From Enterococcus termitis (GTDB lineage Bacteria; Bacillota; Bacilli; Lactobacillales; Enterococcaceae): a DNA stretch of 64,000 nt. Location: positions 1 to 64,000 of the forward strand of contig NZ_MIJY01000012.1 of the NCBI RefSeq assembly GCF_001730305.1, written 5' to 3'. This document shows positions 1 through 9,380 of the stretch, one piece after another (positions within the stretch are counted from its first letter, which is position 1; each line of letters opens with the position of its first letter). The notes beneath the pieces are model-generated. The model saw nothing but the letters and a program-made list of their open reading frames with translations, made no database searches and was not told where the DNA came from. Both the position numbers and the translations under genes were made by a program.

Positions 1-1915
1 ACCCGCTTAAGCCTCTGAATAATGTACTCTTTTCCCATAATTTTATTTTTTCTGTGAAGACTATTTTTTCAATGTCTTCCACTTGTATTTCCTTTTCCTT
101 CGCTAGTTTACTTATTTGGGCACTTGAGCTGAGTGCCCCGCCTTTAAACGTTAGTTTTTTATTAAATGGATCGAAAGTCCATGGAACTGTTCCAAAAGTT
201 CCTCTGATTAATTTGGAATCTTTAAAATTGATTTTTATAACATTCTCTATTTTCTCTTCAACCGATAAAGCAAAATCAGGTCTGGCATCTTCTTTTGTCT
301 TACTTGTGGGAATTGTCTCTGAGTTAAACATGAATAACTCATTTTCTTTCTTGAAGTAACTCTTCGCACTATATTTATCTCCTTTACTTAGTAAAGGGTA
401 ACCATGGACAGATTCATCTGCTTCTTTTAAGGTAACTAGCTGCTCCCCATATTTTGATATATTTAAATTATTTCTATAGTTTTCATTAACATGATAAACA
501 GAAATCCCTTCACTTCCGTTAAACTTCCGACGTCCTTCATCAAAACCAAAAATCTGTCTATTTTCAATTAAATAGTATTCTTTTTCACTTTTGACACCAT
601 CTTTGAAGATTGGTAATTTATATAGTTTAAAATTCTCATCACGAGCATCCACTGTTGAGATTTCTTGTTCGCTTTCAATGGTTTCTACTGGGAACCCAAG
701 TTGAGCTTTAGAGTACGCGTCAAAATGTACCGGATTAGCTCCTGCATAATCCTCAGGTTTAGGCACCATATTGTTCCCAGTTGTCCCCCATGATCCACTC
801 GCCATTAAACTATGATAGCCTAATCCATTTCCTGTATTGGTCGTTCTAGGTCCATATAAATCAGGCAAGCCTAAATCATGTCCAAACTCATGGGCCATTA
901 AGCCAATTGGACTAGATACAGCGATAGACTTGAAGGTTGAATTTGCACCAACCTGAATTTCGATGTATTCAAATGTATTCTCACCTATTGCTACATAGCC
1001 ATTTTCAAAATGCACTCCCTTTTTAGATCGAATTGTCGAATGACTCTTATGCCCCCAGACAGTATTCATTGTAGCCCGACTCGCTGAAGCCTCATATCCA
1101 GCAAAGACAAACATCACATGAAGCTCATTTTTATCCAAGCGTCCGTTATTGTTTTTGTCATAAGCAGATACATCTACATAGTCTTCAGCCTGTTGTAAAG
1201 CTTTTTCCATATATGACTTTTCTGGAAACGTATTGCCAATTCCCGGGTTAGGATGATCTTCATTCAATGAAACTCTAACGATTCCTGGCGCTTCGTTATA
1301 TTGTGTCGTTGCAGCTGGTAACAAATTGATTCTATTCTGAGTTGCTTCATTGTAATAATTTCTCAGTGTTTGTCTTTTAGATGTCTCTCCAAAAATTTTT
1401 TCATGCCACTGTTCAATACTCGTGGGTTTTTCAATAGGCGTTCCAGTAGAATAATGATTCAATTTCTGATTGTTAAATTCAATTAAAACCACTAATAAGT
1501 TTTGATCTTTAGTTAATGATAGCGGACCTGACGCTAGCGTTCTGCTTTTCCTTTGCTGTGGTGTTTCAACTGTACTTAGCTCTTCTTCAGTCAATGCATT
1601 TGCTGGCTTTTCATCAATTAAATACTTCTTGCCACTTGCTTGTGCGCCCGTTCTGTTTCTCTTCATTTGCGCGTACTGCCAGTAGCCATCCTCTCCCTGT
1701 ATGACAACATCCTCGGTTTCATCCGTAACAACATAATTTAGATACTCATCACCTTTGAGTTCCCCATCAAAAGTTTTTCCATCTGGTTGTTCAAAGGTTA
1801 TTTTGCCTAAATGTGGATTGGCTGGCGCCGCATATCCCTTTGAAAAACCTGTCACACACAACAGAAGGCTAAAAATACCCCAACATACCAATTTAAATTT
1901 CATTTTTCTTTCCAT
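1..1915 (-). CDS. M6 family (immune inhibitor A-like) secreted metalloprotease, C-terminus cut by window edge
   Basis: This frame is open from an ATG at 1915 to the left window edge, giving 637 visible codons with no stop. It opens with a signal peptide: MERKMKFK, a hydrophobic stretch, then a likely cleavage near YAAPA. The zinc protease signature HEFGHDLGLPDLY starts at residue 342 and supplies the metal-binding His342, Glu343 and His346. An earlier DKNNNGRLDKNE segment reads as a calcium-binding EF-hand-like loop. The start has a GGGAGA ribosome site. M6 proteases such as Bacillus InhA are secreted and cleave host or matrix proteins; the actual substrate here is unknown. The visible part continues well past the catalytic domain, as expected for the longer M6 architecture. 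Confidence 0.87.
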   Translation of the reverse strand, partial: MERKMKFKLVCWGIFSLLLCVTGFSKGYAAPANPHLGKITFEQPDGKTFDGELKGDEYLNYVVTDETEDVVIQGEDGYWQYAQMKRNRTGAQASGKKYLIDEKPANALTEEELSTVETPQQRKSRTLASGPLSLTKDQNLLVVLIEFNNQKLNHYSTGTPIEKPTSIEQWHEKIFGETSKRQTLRNYYNEATQNRINLLPAATTQYNEAPGIVRVSLNEDHPNPGIGNTFPEKSYMEKALQQAEDYVDVSAYDKNNNGRLDKNELHVMFVFAGYEASASRATMNTVWGHKSHSTIRSKKGVHFENGYVAIGENTFEYIEIQVGANSTFKSIAVSSPIGLMAHEFGHDLGLPDLYGPRTTNTGNGLGYHSLMASGSWGTTGNNMVPKPEDYAGANPVHFDAYSKAQLGFPVETIESEQEISTVDARDENFKLYKLPIFKDGVKSEKEYYLIENRQIFGFDEGRRKFNGSEGISVYHVNENYRNNLNISKYGEQLVTLKEADESVHGYPLLSKGDKYSAKSYFKKENELFMFNSETIPTSKTKEDARPDFALSVEEKIENVIKINFKDSKLIRGTFGTVPWTFDPFNKKLTFKGGALSSSAQISKLAKEKEIQVEDIEKIVFTEKIKLWEKSTLFRGLSG

Positions 1916-2362
1916 CTTTTTCTCCCAACTTAAATGCTGCTATAATCCCATTCCCTTTGAATTATGCAATTATCTTTATTTTCTCACTAGTCTCTGATCA
2001 CTTTAAAACCGCCTTTAATCTTTTTCCATCAGATTATTCAGCTCTTCATTTCCACCTCATTCTCTTTTTACTAAGTAATCAAATTAAATAGCATACCATT
2101 TTTATCAAAACGGTATGCTACCTTACGTTATATATTGTAACAAATTCAGATATAAAATAAAATTTCATTATTAAAAAATAATAAATAAATACCTAAAAAC
2201 ATATTAATATCAACATTTTAAACAACATATAATAACTATATATATTCTAAAAAATAACCTTTTAGAGAAATATCTTATAAATTGTACTTCTATTTCAATA
2301 CTGCTCCTAAATTAATATATTATTGTCATTTATTTATATAAAATATCCAAAAAACAATTTTA
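1916..2362. other. AT-rich gene-free spacer
   Basis: About 450 bases separate the M6 protease start from the end of the Rep_3-like gene. They are very AT-rich with many short A and T runs. The only clear structure is the inverted repeat at 2089-2120. I see no convincing reading frame or RNA gene here. Confidence 0.6.
2089..2120. repeat. Inverted repeat in the spacer downstream of the rep-like gene
   Basis: Arms TAGCATACC (2089-2097) and GGTATGCTA (2112-2120) pair perfectly. TTTT and AAAA inside the loop could extend the stem after one A/C mismatch. No T-run follows closely on either strand, so a terminator reading is weak. An operator for either flanking gene is equally possible. Confidence 0.5.
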
Positions 2363-3043
2363 CTATTTCTTTTTCTCAAAAGTAAATCTATATCCTAAAA
2401 CTTTATTTCCTTGAGTTTTACTATATTTTTTTTCAACTTCCAAATGTTCAAAATACTTACTTAGCTCTTCAATCGATGGCTTTAAAACTTTTTGATCGAT
2501 TTGTCCCACTTGATACTTTTTGGGAATCCCGAGTAAAAAAGAAAAGTTTTCCAGTGAAACTTCCCAATAGCCTGTTTTTTCAACCTGTTTTAACAGACGA
2601 TACAGATTTTTAGCATACTTTTTCTTCAACGAAATAAACTCTTCTAAAGAAAAACAGGTCGCATTTCTGTTTACTTGATTTAACAGACAAGTGAACTTTG
2701 GATTGAACTGTGCTCCGACTGCTTTTTCTTCTTCAAAAAAGGTAAAATTTTCAAAAATAGAGAAACTCTCCAACCCAACTTGCTCATCATCTGTATACAT
2801 ATGTATGTAATTAGAATCAACCAGTTTTTGGTACATGCTTTTTAAATCGTTCAAAAATCTCGTATTAGACGTTGATCCATAATTAGCTAATTGTTTCAAC
2901 TCATCCCATTTTAAATAGATTTGCTGATGTTGCTCCTCTTTTGTTTTACTTAGCATAGAGAAAAAAAGATTGAATTCATTCGCATTAAAGGCACCTAATG
3001 AGACTGTATTCAGTTCGTTTTTATATTTCACATATTCATTCAT
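2363..3043 (-). CDS. Orphan plasmid-type replication initiator (Rep_3 family)
   Basis: This 226-residue protein opens MNEYVKYKNELNTVSLGAF followed by NANEFNLFFSML, the N-terminal pattern of Rep_3/RepB initiators. These have two winged-helix domains and normally bind iterons at a plasmid origin. The second half (KKKYAKNLYRLLKQ, then FSFLLGIPKKY) fits the second winged helix. The length is close to normal for the family. I found no iteron array in the 260 bases upstream and no partition, mobilisation or transposase genes nearby. It is therefore best read as a lone chromosomal copy, perhaps left by an integrated plasmid, or a domesticated DNA-binding protein. The AT-rich surroundings support an accessory origin. 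Confidence 0.75.
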   Translation of the reverse strand: MNEYVKYKNELNTVSLGAFNANEFNLFFSMLSKTKEEQHQQIYLKWDELKQLANYGSTSNTRFLNDLKSMYQKLVDSNYIHMYTDDEQVGLESFSIFENFTFFEEEKAVGAQFNPKFTCLLNQVNRNATCFSLEEFISLKKKYAKNLYRLLKQVEKTGYWEVSLENFSFLLGIPKKYQVGQIDQKVLKPSIEELSKYFEHLEVEKKYSKTQGNKVLGYRFTFEKKK

Positions 3044-3304
3044 GATCAGAGCTCACTTTCTACTGCTTATTTGAACGTCATTATAGTCAGTTTCTTTTTA
3101 AAAAGCAATCAAAAAATACAAAAAGGTACTGATATCTCCCGATAAAATGTGCACGTTTCAAAAAAAGCATAGCACACAAACCCTTGCTAGACTTTACGTT
3201 CGATCACTTCGGAGATTTTTTCTATTTTTTCCCAACCTGACAAGGTTGAAAAGCGATGCTATTCTTTGGAAGTAATTTAAAACACAACGGAAGGAAGTTT
3301 TTTT

Positions 3305-4024
3305 ATGAGCAAATCAATTATTATTGTCGGCGCAGGCCCAGGAGTTGGCTATGAAACGGCTAAAAAATATGGTAATGAGGGGTATAAAGTAGGCTTGATC
3401 AATATTTTAGAACCCGTTTTATTAGAACTGAAAGAGGAATTAGAACAAGATGGAATTACTGTCTATTATGAAACAGCAGATGCAAGTAATACGAATGAAT
3501 TAGGTCATGCCATCGATCGTTTGATCGAGCAGCTTGGTGGTTTGACTACGTACTTCTATAACGTTCCAGGTCCATTAGGTAAATCTTATATGCCGATGAC
3601 AGAAGCACCAGAATCGTTATTCTCTTTATTTTTACAATTACGAGTAACTTCAGTACTAAGCTCTATCCAACACGTGTTACCTAGTCTAGAAAAAAGTCAG
3701 GGTTCCATACTGATTTCTAGCGGTCAATCAGATCGAATTGCTTATCCATTTACTGGGATCATGGGTACCGCCCAAGCAGCCTTGAAAATGTTAATGACTC
3801 ATTTAAGTCAGGAGCTAAAAGAGAAGAACATTTTTGTTGGCTACTTCCCATTAGACAATCCACCTGTAATTACTGATGAGAAAAAAGAAGCCAAACGTGA
3901 AGATTTACCTGGCGGTTTTGAATTAACGAAAGAAATGAGAATCACTGCAAAAGACGTAGCAGAAGAAATCTTCAAAGAAGATACACTTAGAGAAAATTTT
4001 GACGTTCGAATTCAAAAAAAATAA
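3305..4024 (+). CDS. SDR-fold NAD(P)-binding protein with non-canonical active site
   Basis: The protein (239 residues) starts MSKSIIIVGAGPGVGYETA, with the glycine-rich nucleotide loop at residues 9-15, so the Rossmann fold of short-chain dehydrogenases is clear. A serine-rich strand SILISSG follows at the usual place. The YxxxK catalytic pair is not visible: the expected segment reads GIMGTAQAALK. It may therefore act differently from classical SDR reductases or have lost activity. A GGAAGGAAG ribosome site precedes the start, and a strong terminator follows at 4039-4080, so it seems to be transcribed alone. The natural substrate cannot be deduced. Confidence 0.8.
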   Translation: MSKSIIIVGAGPGVGYETAKKYGNEGYKVGLINILEPVLLELKEELEQDGITVYYETADASNTNELGHAIDRLIEQLGGLTTYFYNVPGPLGKSYMPMTEAPESLFSLFLQLRVTSVLSSIQHVLPSLEKSQGSILISSGQSDRIAYPFTGIMGTAQAALKMLMTHLSQELKEKNIFVGYFPLDNPPVITDEKKEAKREDLPGGFELTKEMRITAKDVAEEIFKEDTLRENFDVRIQKK

Positions 4025-4038
4025 TCAATTTCTATTCG

Positions 4039-4080
4039 CTAAAAGTGTCCACATCGCTGGATGCTTTTAGTTTATTAAAA
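4039..4080 (+). terminator. Intrinsic terminator after the SDR gene
   Basis: Arms CTAAAAGTGTCC (4039-4050) and GGATGCTTTTAG (4059-4070) form a 12-bp stem with two G-T wobbles around an 8-base loop, followed by TTTATT. Its position argues against extending the next gene upstream to the GTG at 4045, which would place coding sequence inside the hairpin. Confidence 0.75.
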
Positions 4081-4107
4081 TCCTACATAAGAAAGAAGTC
4101 TAAGGAA

Positions 4108-5109
4108 ATGACAACAACAAAATTAGCACTCTCTGCTTTAAACCTCGTTTCAGTCCGTGAAGGTCAAACCAGTCAAGAAGCAATCGAAAGCATGGTCAAG
4201 CTAGCTCAATACACTGAACGTTTAGGTTATGAAAGATACTGGATTGCAGAGCATCATAATATCAATGGTACAATCAGTTCTGCAACGTCGATGCTGATCA
4301 ATCATACATTAGAACATACAAAAACAATTCGTGTAGGTTCCGGCGGTGTCATGCTACCTAACCACTTTCCATTGATTGTAGCCGAACAATTCGGCACACT
4401 AGAAACAATTCATCCACATCGAGTCGATCTAGGATTAGGGCGTGCACCTGGAGCTGATCCTAAAACTGGTTATTTGTTGCGCCGAGCACTTCTAAACGGA
4501 ATAGATACCTTTGAAAAGGATATTACCGAGCTGTTACGCTATTTTGGCCCAGAAAAACAGCAAGGAGAGGTAAAAGCTTATCCCGCAGTTGGTACCAAAG
4601 TTCCTCTTTACATTCTTGGCTCTTCCGTCAACTCTGCAAAACTAGCAGCGAGATTAGGTTTACCCTATTCATTTGCAGGACATTTTCCAACTAATGAGAT
4701 GAGCGCGGCTCTTGCAACTTACCGCAGTGAATTTCAACCCTCTGAATATCTTGCTGAGCCGTATATTATCGTTGCTCTGAATGTGATCGCAGCAGAAACA
4801 AACGAAGAAGCACAACACGAACTAACCACCATGCAGCAAATGTACTTGTATGCACTCAGAAATCAAATCCAACCATTAAAAGCGCCTATTGCTTCTATGG
4901 ATGACTTATGGTCTCCTGTCGAAAAGCAATACGTAGAATCAATGTTTGGTCTAACCTTAATCGGTGACAAAGATCGGATAAGAAAACAACTGAATGCCTT
5001 TCAAAAACAATTTCATGCAGATGAAATCATGGCAGCTAGCTATATCTATGATTTTGCTAAACAAAAAAATTCTTTTAAATTATTAACAGAAGCAGCCAAC
5101 GAACGATAA
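4108..5109 (+). CDS. LLM class flavin-dependent oxidoreductase (luciferase-like monooxygenase)
   Basis: With the start at ATG 4108 the protein is 333 residues and begins MTTTKLALSALNLVSVREG. This matches the usual start of the small bacterial luciferase-like proteins (YwcH/MsnO8 type). Family landmarks are YWIAEHHN, SGGVMLPNH and DLGLGRAPG, which shape the TIM barrel and FMN site. These enzymes use reduced FMN and oxygen on mostly unknown small substrates. A GTG at 4045 keeps the frame open, but it lies inside the preceding terminator hairpin and the added residues look unlike the family. The ribosome site before 4108 (AAGGA) is unusually close, so the start is likely rather than certain. Confidence 0.83.
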   Translation: MTTTKLALSALNLVSVREGQTSQEAIESMVKLAQYTERLGYERYWIAEHHNINGTISSATSMLINHTLEHTKTIRVGSGGVMLPNHFPLIVAEQFGTLETIHPHRVDLGLGRAPGADPKTGYLLRRALLNGIDTFEKDITELLRYFGPEKQQGEVKAYPAVGTKVPLYILGSSVNSAKLAARLGLPYSFAGHFPTNEMSAALATYRSEFQPSEYLAEPYIIVALNVIAAETNEEAQHELTTMQQMYLYALRNQIQPLKAPIASMDDLWSPVEKQYVESMFGLTLIGDKDRIRKQLNAFQKQFHADEIMAASYIYDFAKQKNSFKLLTEAANER

Positions 5110-5310
5110 TTTTTTTATTTTTTGGAAAAGCTCTTCGCTACACGCACCTGCTAGAAACACGTTCACCAACTCTCCTTTTTGTTCTTTCTTTCATTTGATT
5201 ATTCATTTGAAGTACGTTAAAATTTTAGAAAGTTCACTTTATCTTATATTTTTATATGATTATATTTTTTCATTAAAATAGTTAATTATAAGAAAGAAGG
5301 AGAGATTTTC

Positions 5311-6306
5311 ATGTGCACAAGTATCACAATGACAACAGACAAGCAAGATGTTTTATTGGCTAGAACAATGGATTTTGCTGTAATTTTAGAGGCAGAACCA
5401 ACATTTATTCCTAGAAAAAAGTTTGTTTTTAACAATGATGACAGCGACAATCACAAAAATGATTATGCATTTGTTGGAATGGCACGACAGGACGATGAAA
5501 AATTCGTATTTGCAGATGGCTTGAATGAAAAAGGACTTTCTTGTGCGACTCTTTATTTCTCTGGATATGCGGATTACAATGATCAGGCACATGAGAAAAA
5601 ATACTCCTTAGCCCCGCACGATGTCGTTCCTTTTCTATTATCTTCTTGTGCTACTGTACGCGAAGCCGCTGAAGTGATGGAAAACGCACAAGTTGAGAAT
5701 ATTGCGCTACGCTTTTTGGACATTGTTTTACCTCTTCATTGGGTCGTTACTGATGCCACAGGTCAAAGCATTGTTATCGAGTATATCGATCATGACTTGT
5801 ATATTCATGACAACACAGTTGGTGTTTTAACTAATAGTCCTGATTACACATGGCATATAACAAATCTTAGAAATTATACCGGACTTTCGACTACGCAAAA
5901 AAATGAATTTCAATTGCAGAATGTCATCATGCGTCCTTTTGGTGAAGGTGCTGGTTCTATTGGACTTCCAGGAGATTTTACACCGCCTTCACGCTTTATC
6001 AGAGCGGCTTTCCTAAAATCTGCTCTCAAAGATATTGAAACAGAATTAGACAGCGTCACTGCTGCTTTCCATGTACTTTCTAACGTAGATGTTCCCAAAG
6101 GGGTCGTGCAGACGACTGATTCTTATGACTATACACAGTATACGTCAGTCATGATGAATAGTTCATTAAAATATTACTATAAGACATACAACAATCAACG
6201 GATACGATGTATTGATTTAAACGAAGAAGACGTTGATGCTCCTAATGGAAAAATCTGGTCAAGCAGTGATACAGAAGATATTTTGTATCGTAACAAAAAA
6301 GACTAA
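5311..6306 (+). CDS. Choloylglycine hydrolase / penicillin V acylase-like Ntn hydrolase
   Basis: The protein (331 residues) begins MCTSITMTT. Removal of Met1 would expose Cys2, the N-terminal nucleophile of linear amide C-N hydrolases. Arg18 and Asp21 in ARTMDF complete the visible conserved N-terminal set, and NSPDYTWHITNLRNY matches the family segment after the central sheet. Relatives include bile salt hydrolases, penicillin V acylases and acyl-homoserine-lactone acylases. The LLARTMDF opening resembles the penicillin V acylase/YxeI branch more than typical enterococcal bile salt hydrolases, so I do not assign a substrate. The cytoplasm is the expected location, as there is no signal peptide. 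An AAGAAGGAGAG ribosome site precedes it and a bidirectional terminator follows. Confidence 0.85.
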   Translation: MCTSITMTTDKQDVLLARTMDFAVILEAEPTFIPRKKFVFNNDDSDNHKNDYAFVGMARQDDEKFVFADGLNEKGLSCATLYFSGYADYNDQAHEKKYSLAPHDVVPFLLSSCATVREAAEVMENAQVENIALRFLDIVLPLHWVVTDATGQSIVIEYIDHDLYIHDNTVGVLTNSPDYTWHITNLRNYTGLSTTQKNEFQLQNVIMRPFGEGAGSIGLPGDFTPPSRFIRAAFLKSALKDIETELDSVTAAFHVLSNVDVPKGVVQTTDSYDYTQYTSVMMNSSLKYYYKTYNNQRIRCIDLNEEDVDAPNGKIWSSSDTEDILYRNKKD

Positions 6307-6341
6307 GTACCCTTTATTTAGATGTAAACGGAGACCGAAAT

Positions 6342-6386
6342 AAAAGCGTTTATTCGGATTTATTGCCTAGAATAAACGCTTTTTTA
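6342..6386. terminator. Bidirectional intrinsic terminator
   Basis: Arms AAAAGCGTTTATTC (6342-6355) and GAATAAACGCTTTT (6370-6383) pair perfectly. T-runs lie on the + side, with A-runs opposite. It separates the convergent Ntn hydrolase and DUF4865 genes and can serve both. Confidence 0.85.
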
Positions 6387-6403
6387 TAGTCTCTTTTGAG
6401 ACT

Positions 6404-6928
6404 TCACTTCTTCGGCAACGATAGATGAAGCAACTCATACACCGTCCCCTTGCTTGCTAAATAATCAGGCCTTTCTTCAAAGAAATAGCATTCAACATAC
6501 GCCCATTTATCTGGATTATACACTAAGATTTTCCCCAGTTCAGTTGTGTCATGGATAGAAAACTCAGGTACCGTCATCCGATTTGTTTCTGGAATCCTCT
6601 GCTCAATTTCTAGCATATATTTTGCTTGCGTAAATGCATCTGATGTATCCACCTCAACCGGAACCGCAATATTGATGTGCTGCCACCCAAAAGAAGCCAA
6701 AATATTATCATAAAACCCTTCAAAAATAAATTGGTTCATCCCTTTATCATCTTTCCAAATATACAATGGTGCGTACTCTTTTTTAGTCGGTGTATCACTG
6801 ATCAAATAGACTTTGAATAACAAATCTGGAAATTCATCTGTTTTTGAGCCATTCTTTTTTACTCTGTCTTTAATAATCGTCATATCATAATCATTCGGCA
6901 GCGTGATTTTATATTGCATTGCGTGCAT
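6404..6928 (-). CDS. DUF4865 family protein
   Basis: From ATG 6928 the protein is 174 residues, starting MHAMQYKITLPNDYDM, the typical opening of DUF4865 proteins. An AAAGGACG ribosome site lies about 8-10 bases upstream, whereas the longer frame from 6955 lacks one. The family has no settled function. Its members are often encoded next to a LysR-type regulator, as here, where a LysR gene starts divergently 113 bases away. There is no signal peptide or membrane segment. The sequence near its end is rich in aromatic and acidic residues (YVECYFFEERPDY). Regulation by the neighbouring LysR protein is likely from the shared intergenic region. Confidence 0.75.
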   Translation of the reverse strand: MHAMQYKITLPNDYDMTIIKDRVKKNGSKTDEFPDLLFKVYLISDTPTKKEYAPLYIWKDDKGMNQFIFEGFYDNILASFGWQHINIAVPVEVDTSDAFTQAKYMLEIEQRIPETNRMTVPEFSIHDTTELGKILVYNPDKWAYVECYFFEERPDYLASKGTVYELLHLSLPKK

Positions 6929-6957
6929 GTTTCTCACGTCCTTTCTTATTTGCATTT

Positions 6958-7023
6958 ATTATACAAAGAGATATCAATCAAGTATAATGGTTAAAAATCA
7001 TTCCTATTATTCCAAATAGGAAT
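6958..7023. promoter_or_regulatory. Divergent promoters with LysR-type palindrome
   Basis: A TATAAT -10 for the leftward DUF4865 gene is at 6958-6963 (read on the minus strand). A TATAAT for the rightward LysR gene is at 6983-6988, so their upstream elements overlap. Just downstream of the LysR -10 is the palindrome ATTCCTATT (7000-7008) / AATAGGAAT (7015-7023). This fits a LysR regulator controlling its divergent neighbour and repressing itself. Confidence 0.6.
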
Positions 7024-7041
7024 AGTAAGTAGGCAGCATAA

Positions 7042-7839
7042 ATGGAAATAAATGACCTAAAAATATTTTATGAAGTTGCACGACTCCACTCAACAAGCAA
7101 AGCAGCAGACCAATTAAACTATGTTCAATCTAATGTGAGTAAACGAGTGGCTCATTTAGAGAAACAGCTTAAACGTACGCTTTTTCACCGAACAAATAAA
7201 GGAATGACCTTAACGGCAGATGGTGTACAATTTCTTGCTCATGTGAACTGTATTTTGGCCGAGGTTTCTAAAATGGAAGCTGCATTCTCTATTGAAAAAG
7301 AGTCTGTTCATCTCGGCAGCACCCAAACTCTCGCCAAAAATTACCTACAAGATTATTACTTTACTAAGGACTTTTCAATCTTTATTCAATCGATCCAGGA
7401 ATTGACCCTAAAACTAAAAGAGGGTAGTCTTGATGTAATGATCGTAAATACAGCAGTGAATGATAGCGAGCTGAAAGAGCTCCACCATTGGCACGAAAGT
7501 ATTGCTTGGACGACTGCAATAGAAAATCAAGAAACGCTTTTAAACAATACGATTCTGATCAGTAGAGACCCCATGTGTCCCTATAGAAAAGCAACTTTGG
7601 ATTACTTGGCTGATCATCAGATTACAACAGAAGCTGTCATTGAAGTAGACACTCTTGACATTATGCTTTCAATGTTGGAAAGCAATAAGACAGTCGCCCT
7701 CTTACCACAAAAAACGATTGCTGCACACGAGAAGCTACGCTCACTAACTGCTCCTCCCTTTAGCCAAGTCTCGATTTATGCCTATGGTTTAAAAAGCGCG
7801 ACTTCATTTGATTTTTTGAAAAATCTACACATTGAATAA
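7042..7839 (+). CDS. LysR family transcriptional regulator
   Basis: This 265-residue protein begins MEINDLKIFYEVARLHSTSKAA and continues with QSNVSKRVAHLEKQL, the N-terminal winged helix-turn-helix of LysR regulators. The remainder is the periplasmic-binding-like effector domain, a little shorter than the usual 290-300 residues. LysR proteins typically activate a divergent gene and repress their own. The divergent DUF4865 gene and the palindrome at 7000-7023 fit that pattern. No clear ligand clue is visible. The gene ends before a large imperfect palindrome at 7874-7926. Confidence 0.87.
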   Translation: MEINDLKIFYEVARLHSTSKAADQLNYVQSNVSKRVAHLEKQLKRTLFHRTNKGMTLTADGVQFLAHVNCILAEVSKMEAAFSIEKESVHLGSTQTLAKNYLQDYYFTKDFSIFIQSIQELTLKLKEGSLDVMIVNTAVNDSELKELHHWHESIAWTTAIENQETLLNNTILISRDPMCPYRKATLDYLADHQITTEAVIEVDTLDIMLSMLESNKTVALLPQKTIAAHEKLRSLTAPPFSQVSIYAYGLKSATSFDFLKNLHIE

Positions 7840-7873
7840 AAAAGAAAAATACACTGAGCGTCATAAAATGTTA

Positions 7874-7926
7874 AGGTCCTCTAGCAATTATCCTTTCAAA
7901 AGTACAGGATAATCACTAGAGGACCT
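7874..7926. repeat. 53-nt near-perfect palindrome between convergent genes
   Basis: Outer arms AGGTCCTCTAG (7874-7884) and CTAGAGGACCT (7916-7926) pair fully. After a 2x2 mismatch, ATTATCCT and AGGATAAT extend the stem by 8 bp. No T-run follows on either side, so it is not a textbook terminator. It may be a factor-assisted terminator or a small dispersed repeat. Confidence 0.6.
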
Positions 7927-7997
7927 CATGTTGTTTCGTGATTCTTTTGCTCGATCACTTCTACTACTTCTAATTTTTTATTTCTACTAAAAATTCG

Positions 7998-8876
<879 letters not shown>

Positions 8877-8897
8877 CTATAAATGACTAACAACCTC

Positions 8898-8928
8898 ACT
8901 ATAAACTATGGAGTCAACTTCATAGCAA
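8898..8928 (-). promoter_or_regulatory. MerR-type promoter of the aldo/keto reductase gene
   Basis: On the minus strand a -35 TTGCTA (8928-8923) and -10 TATAGT (8903-8898) are separated by 19 bp. The spacer carries the dyad CTATG-AAGTTGACT-CCATAG. Long 19-bp spacers are the hallmark of promoters activated by MerR proteins. The same layout recurs at 9992-10022. Confidence 0.7.
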
Positions 8929-8939
8929 GCTGTTTATAC

Positions 8940-9362
8940 TTATTTTTTATGATTTACCTTCCAAAGCTCTTCAACATTGTCTGAGGTGACTTCTCCTGAT
9001 TTGAACTTGGCGATATGCTCGTCATAAGTATCGATTTTGTATTGAAGTAAATCACGCGTTTTAGTCATTTCTTCTAATTTTTCAGTAATTTCTCGCAGCT
9101 GGTCTTGCAGGATCTGTTTTTGCGCCTGTTCAACATTTCCCCCAAGTTGAGAAAGTGTAGCGAATTCGATCAGGGATTCGATTGAGACTCCTGCATGCCG
9201 TAAACTTTTTGCTAAATAAATCCAATTCAGATCTCTTGGTGTGTATACACGATAGCCGTTTTTATCTCGCTGGATTGGCGGAATAACACCCACTCGTTCA
9301 TAATAACGCACCGTATCGGTTGTTAAGCCAAACATTTCAGCAGCTTCTTTACTGTTCATCAT
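8940..9362 (-). CDS. MerR family transcriptional regulator
   Basis: This 140-residue protein has an N-terminal MerR winged helix (SKEAAEMFGLTTDTVRYYER, then GVIPPIQRDKNGYRVYTPRDL) and a dimerisation coiled coil from about residue 80 (QKQILQDQLREITEKLEEM). There is no cysteine cluster for metal binding. It therefore resembles the aldehyde/redox-type MerR regulators (AdhR/NmlR-like), which commonly control aldo/keto reductases. It follows the histidine phosphatase gene by 18 bases and probably shares its MerR-type promoter at 9992-10022, implying autoregulation. The start is ATG 9362 or the adjacent ATG 9359, after an AAAGGAGACG ribosome site. Confidence 0.88.
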   Translation of the reverse strand: MMNSKEAAEMFGLTTDTVRYYERVGVIPPIQRDKNGYRVYTPRDLNWIYLAKSLRHAGVSIESLIEFATLSQLGGNVEQAQKQILQDQLREITEKLEEMTKTRDLLQYKIDTYDEHIAKFKSGEVTSDNVEELWKVNHKK

Positions 9363-9380
9363 GATCGTCTCCTTTATTCA

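Noticed and set aside
3044-3304. Iteron-type replication origin upstream of the Rep_3 gene
   Set aside because: I could not find repeated 18-22-bp units in this spacer.
4045-4107. N-terminal extension of the LLM flavoprotein from a GTG at 4045
   Set aside because: The extension lies in the terminator hairpin of the previous gene, and its residues do not fit the family start.
5311-6306. Naming the Ntn hydrolase a bile salt hydrolase
   Set aside because: The catalytic residues are shared with penicillin V acylases and the N-terminus looks more like that branch; substrate cannot be fixed from sequence.
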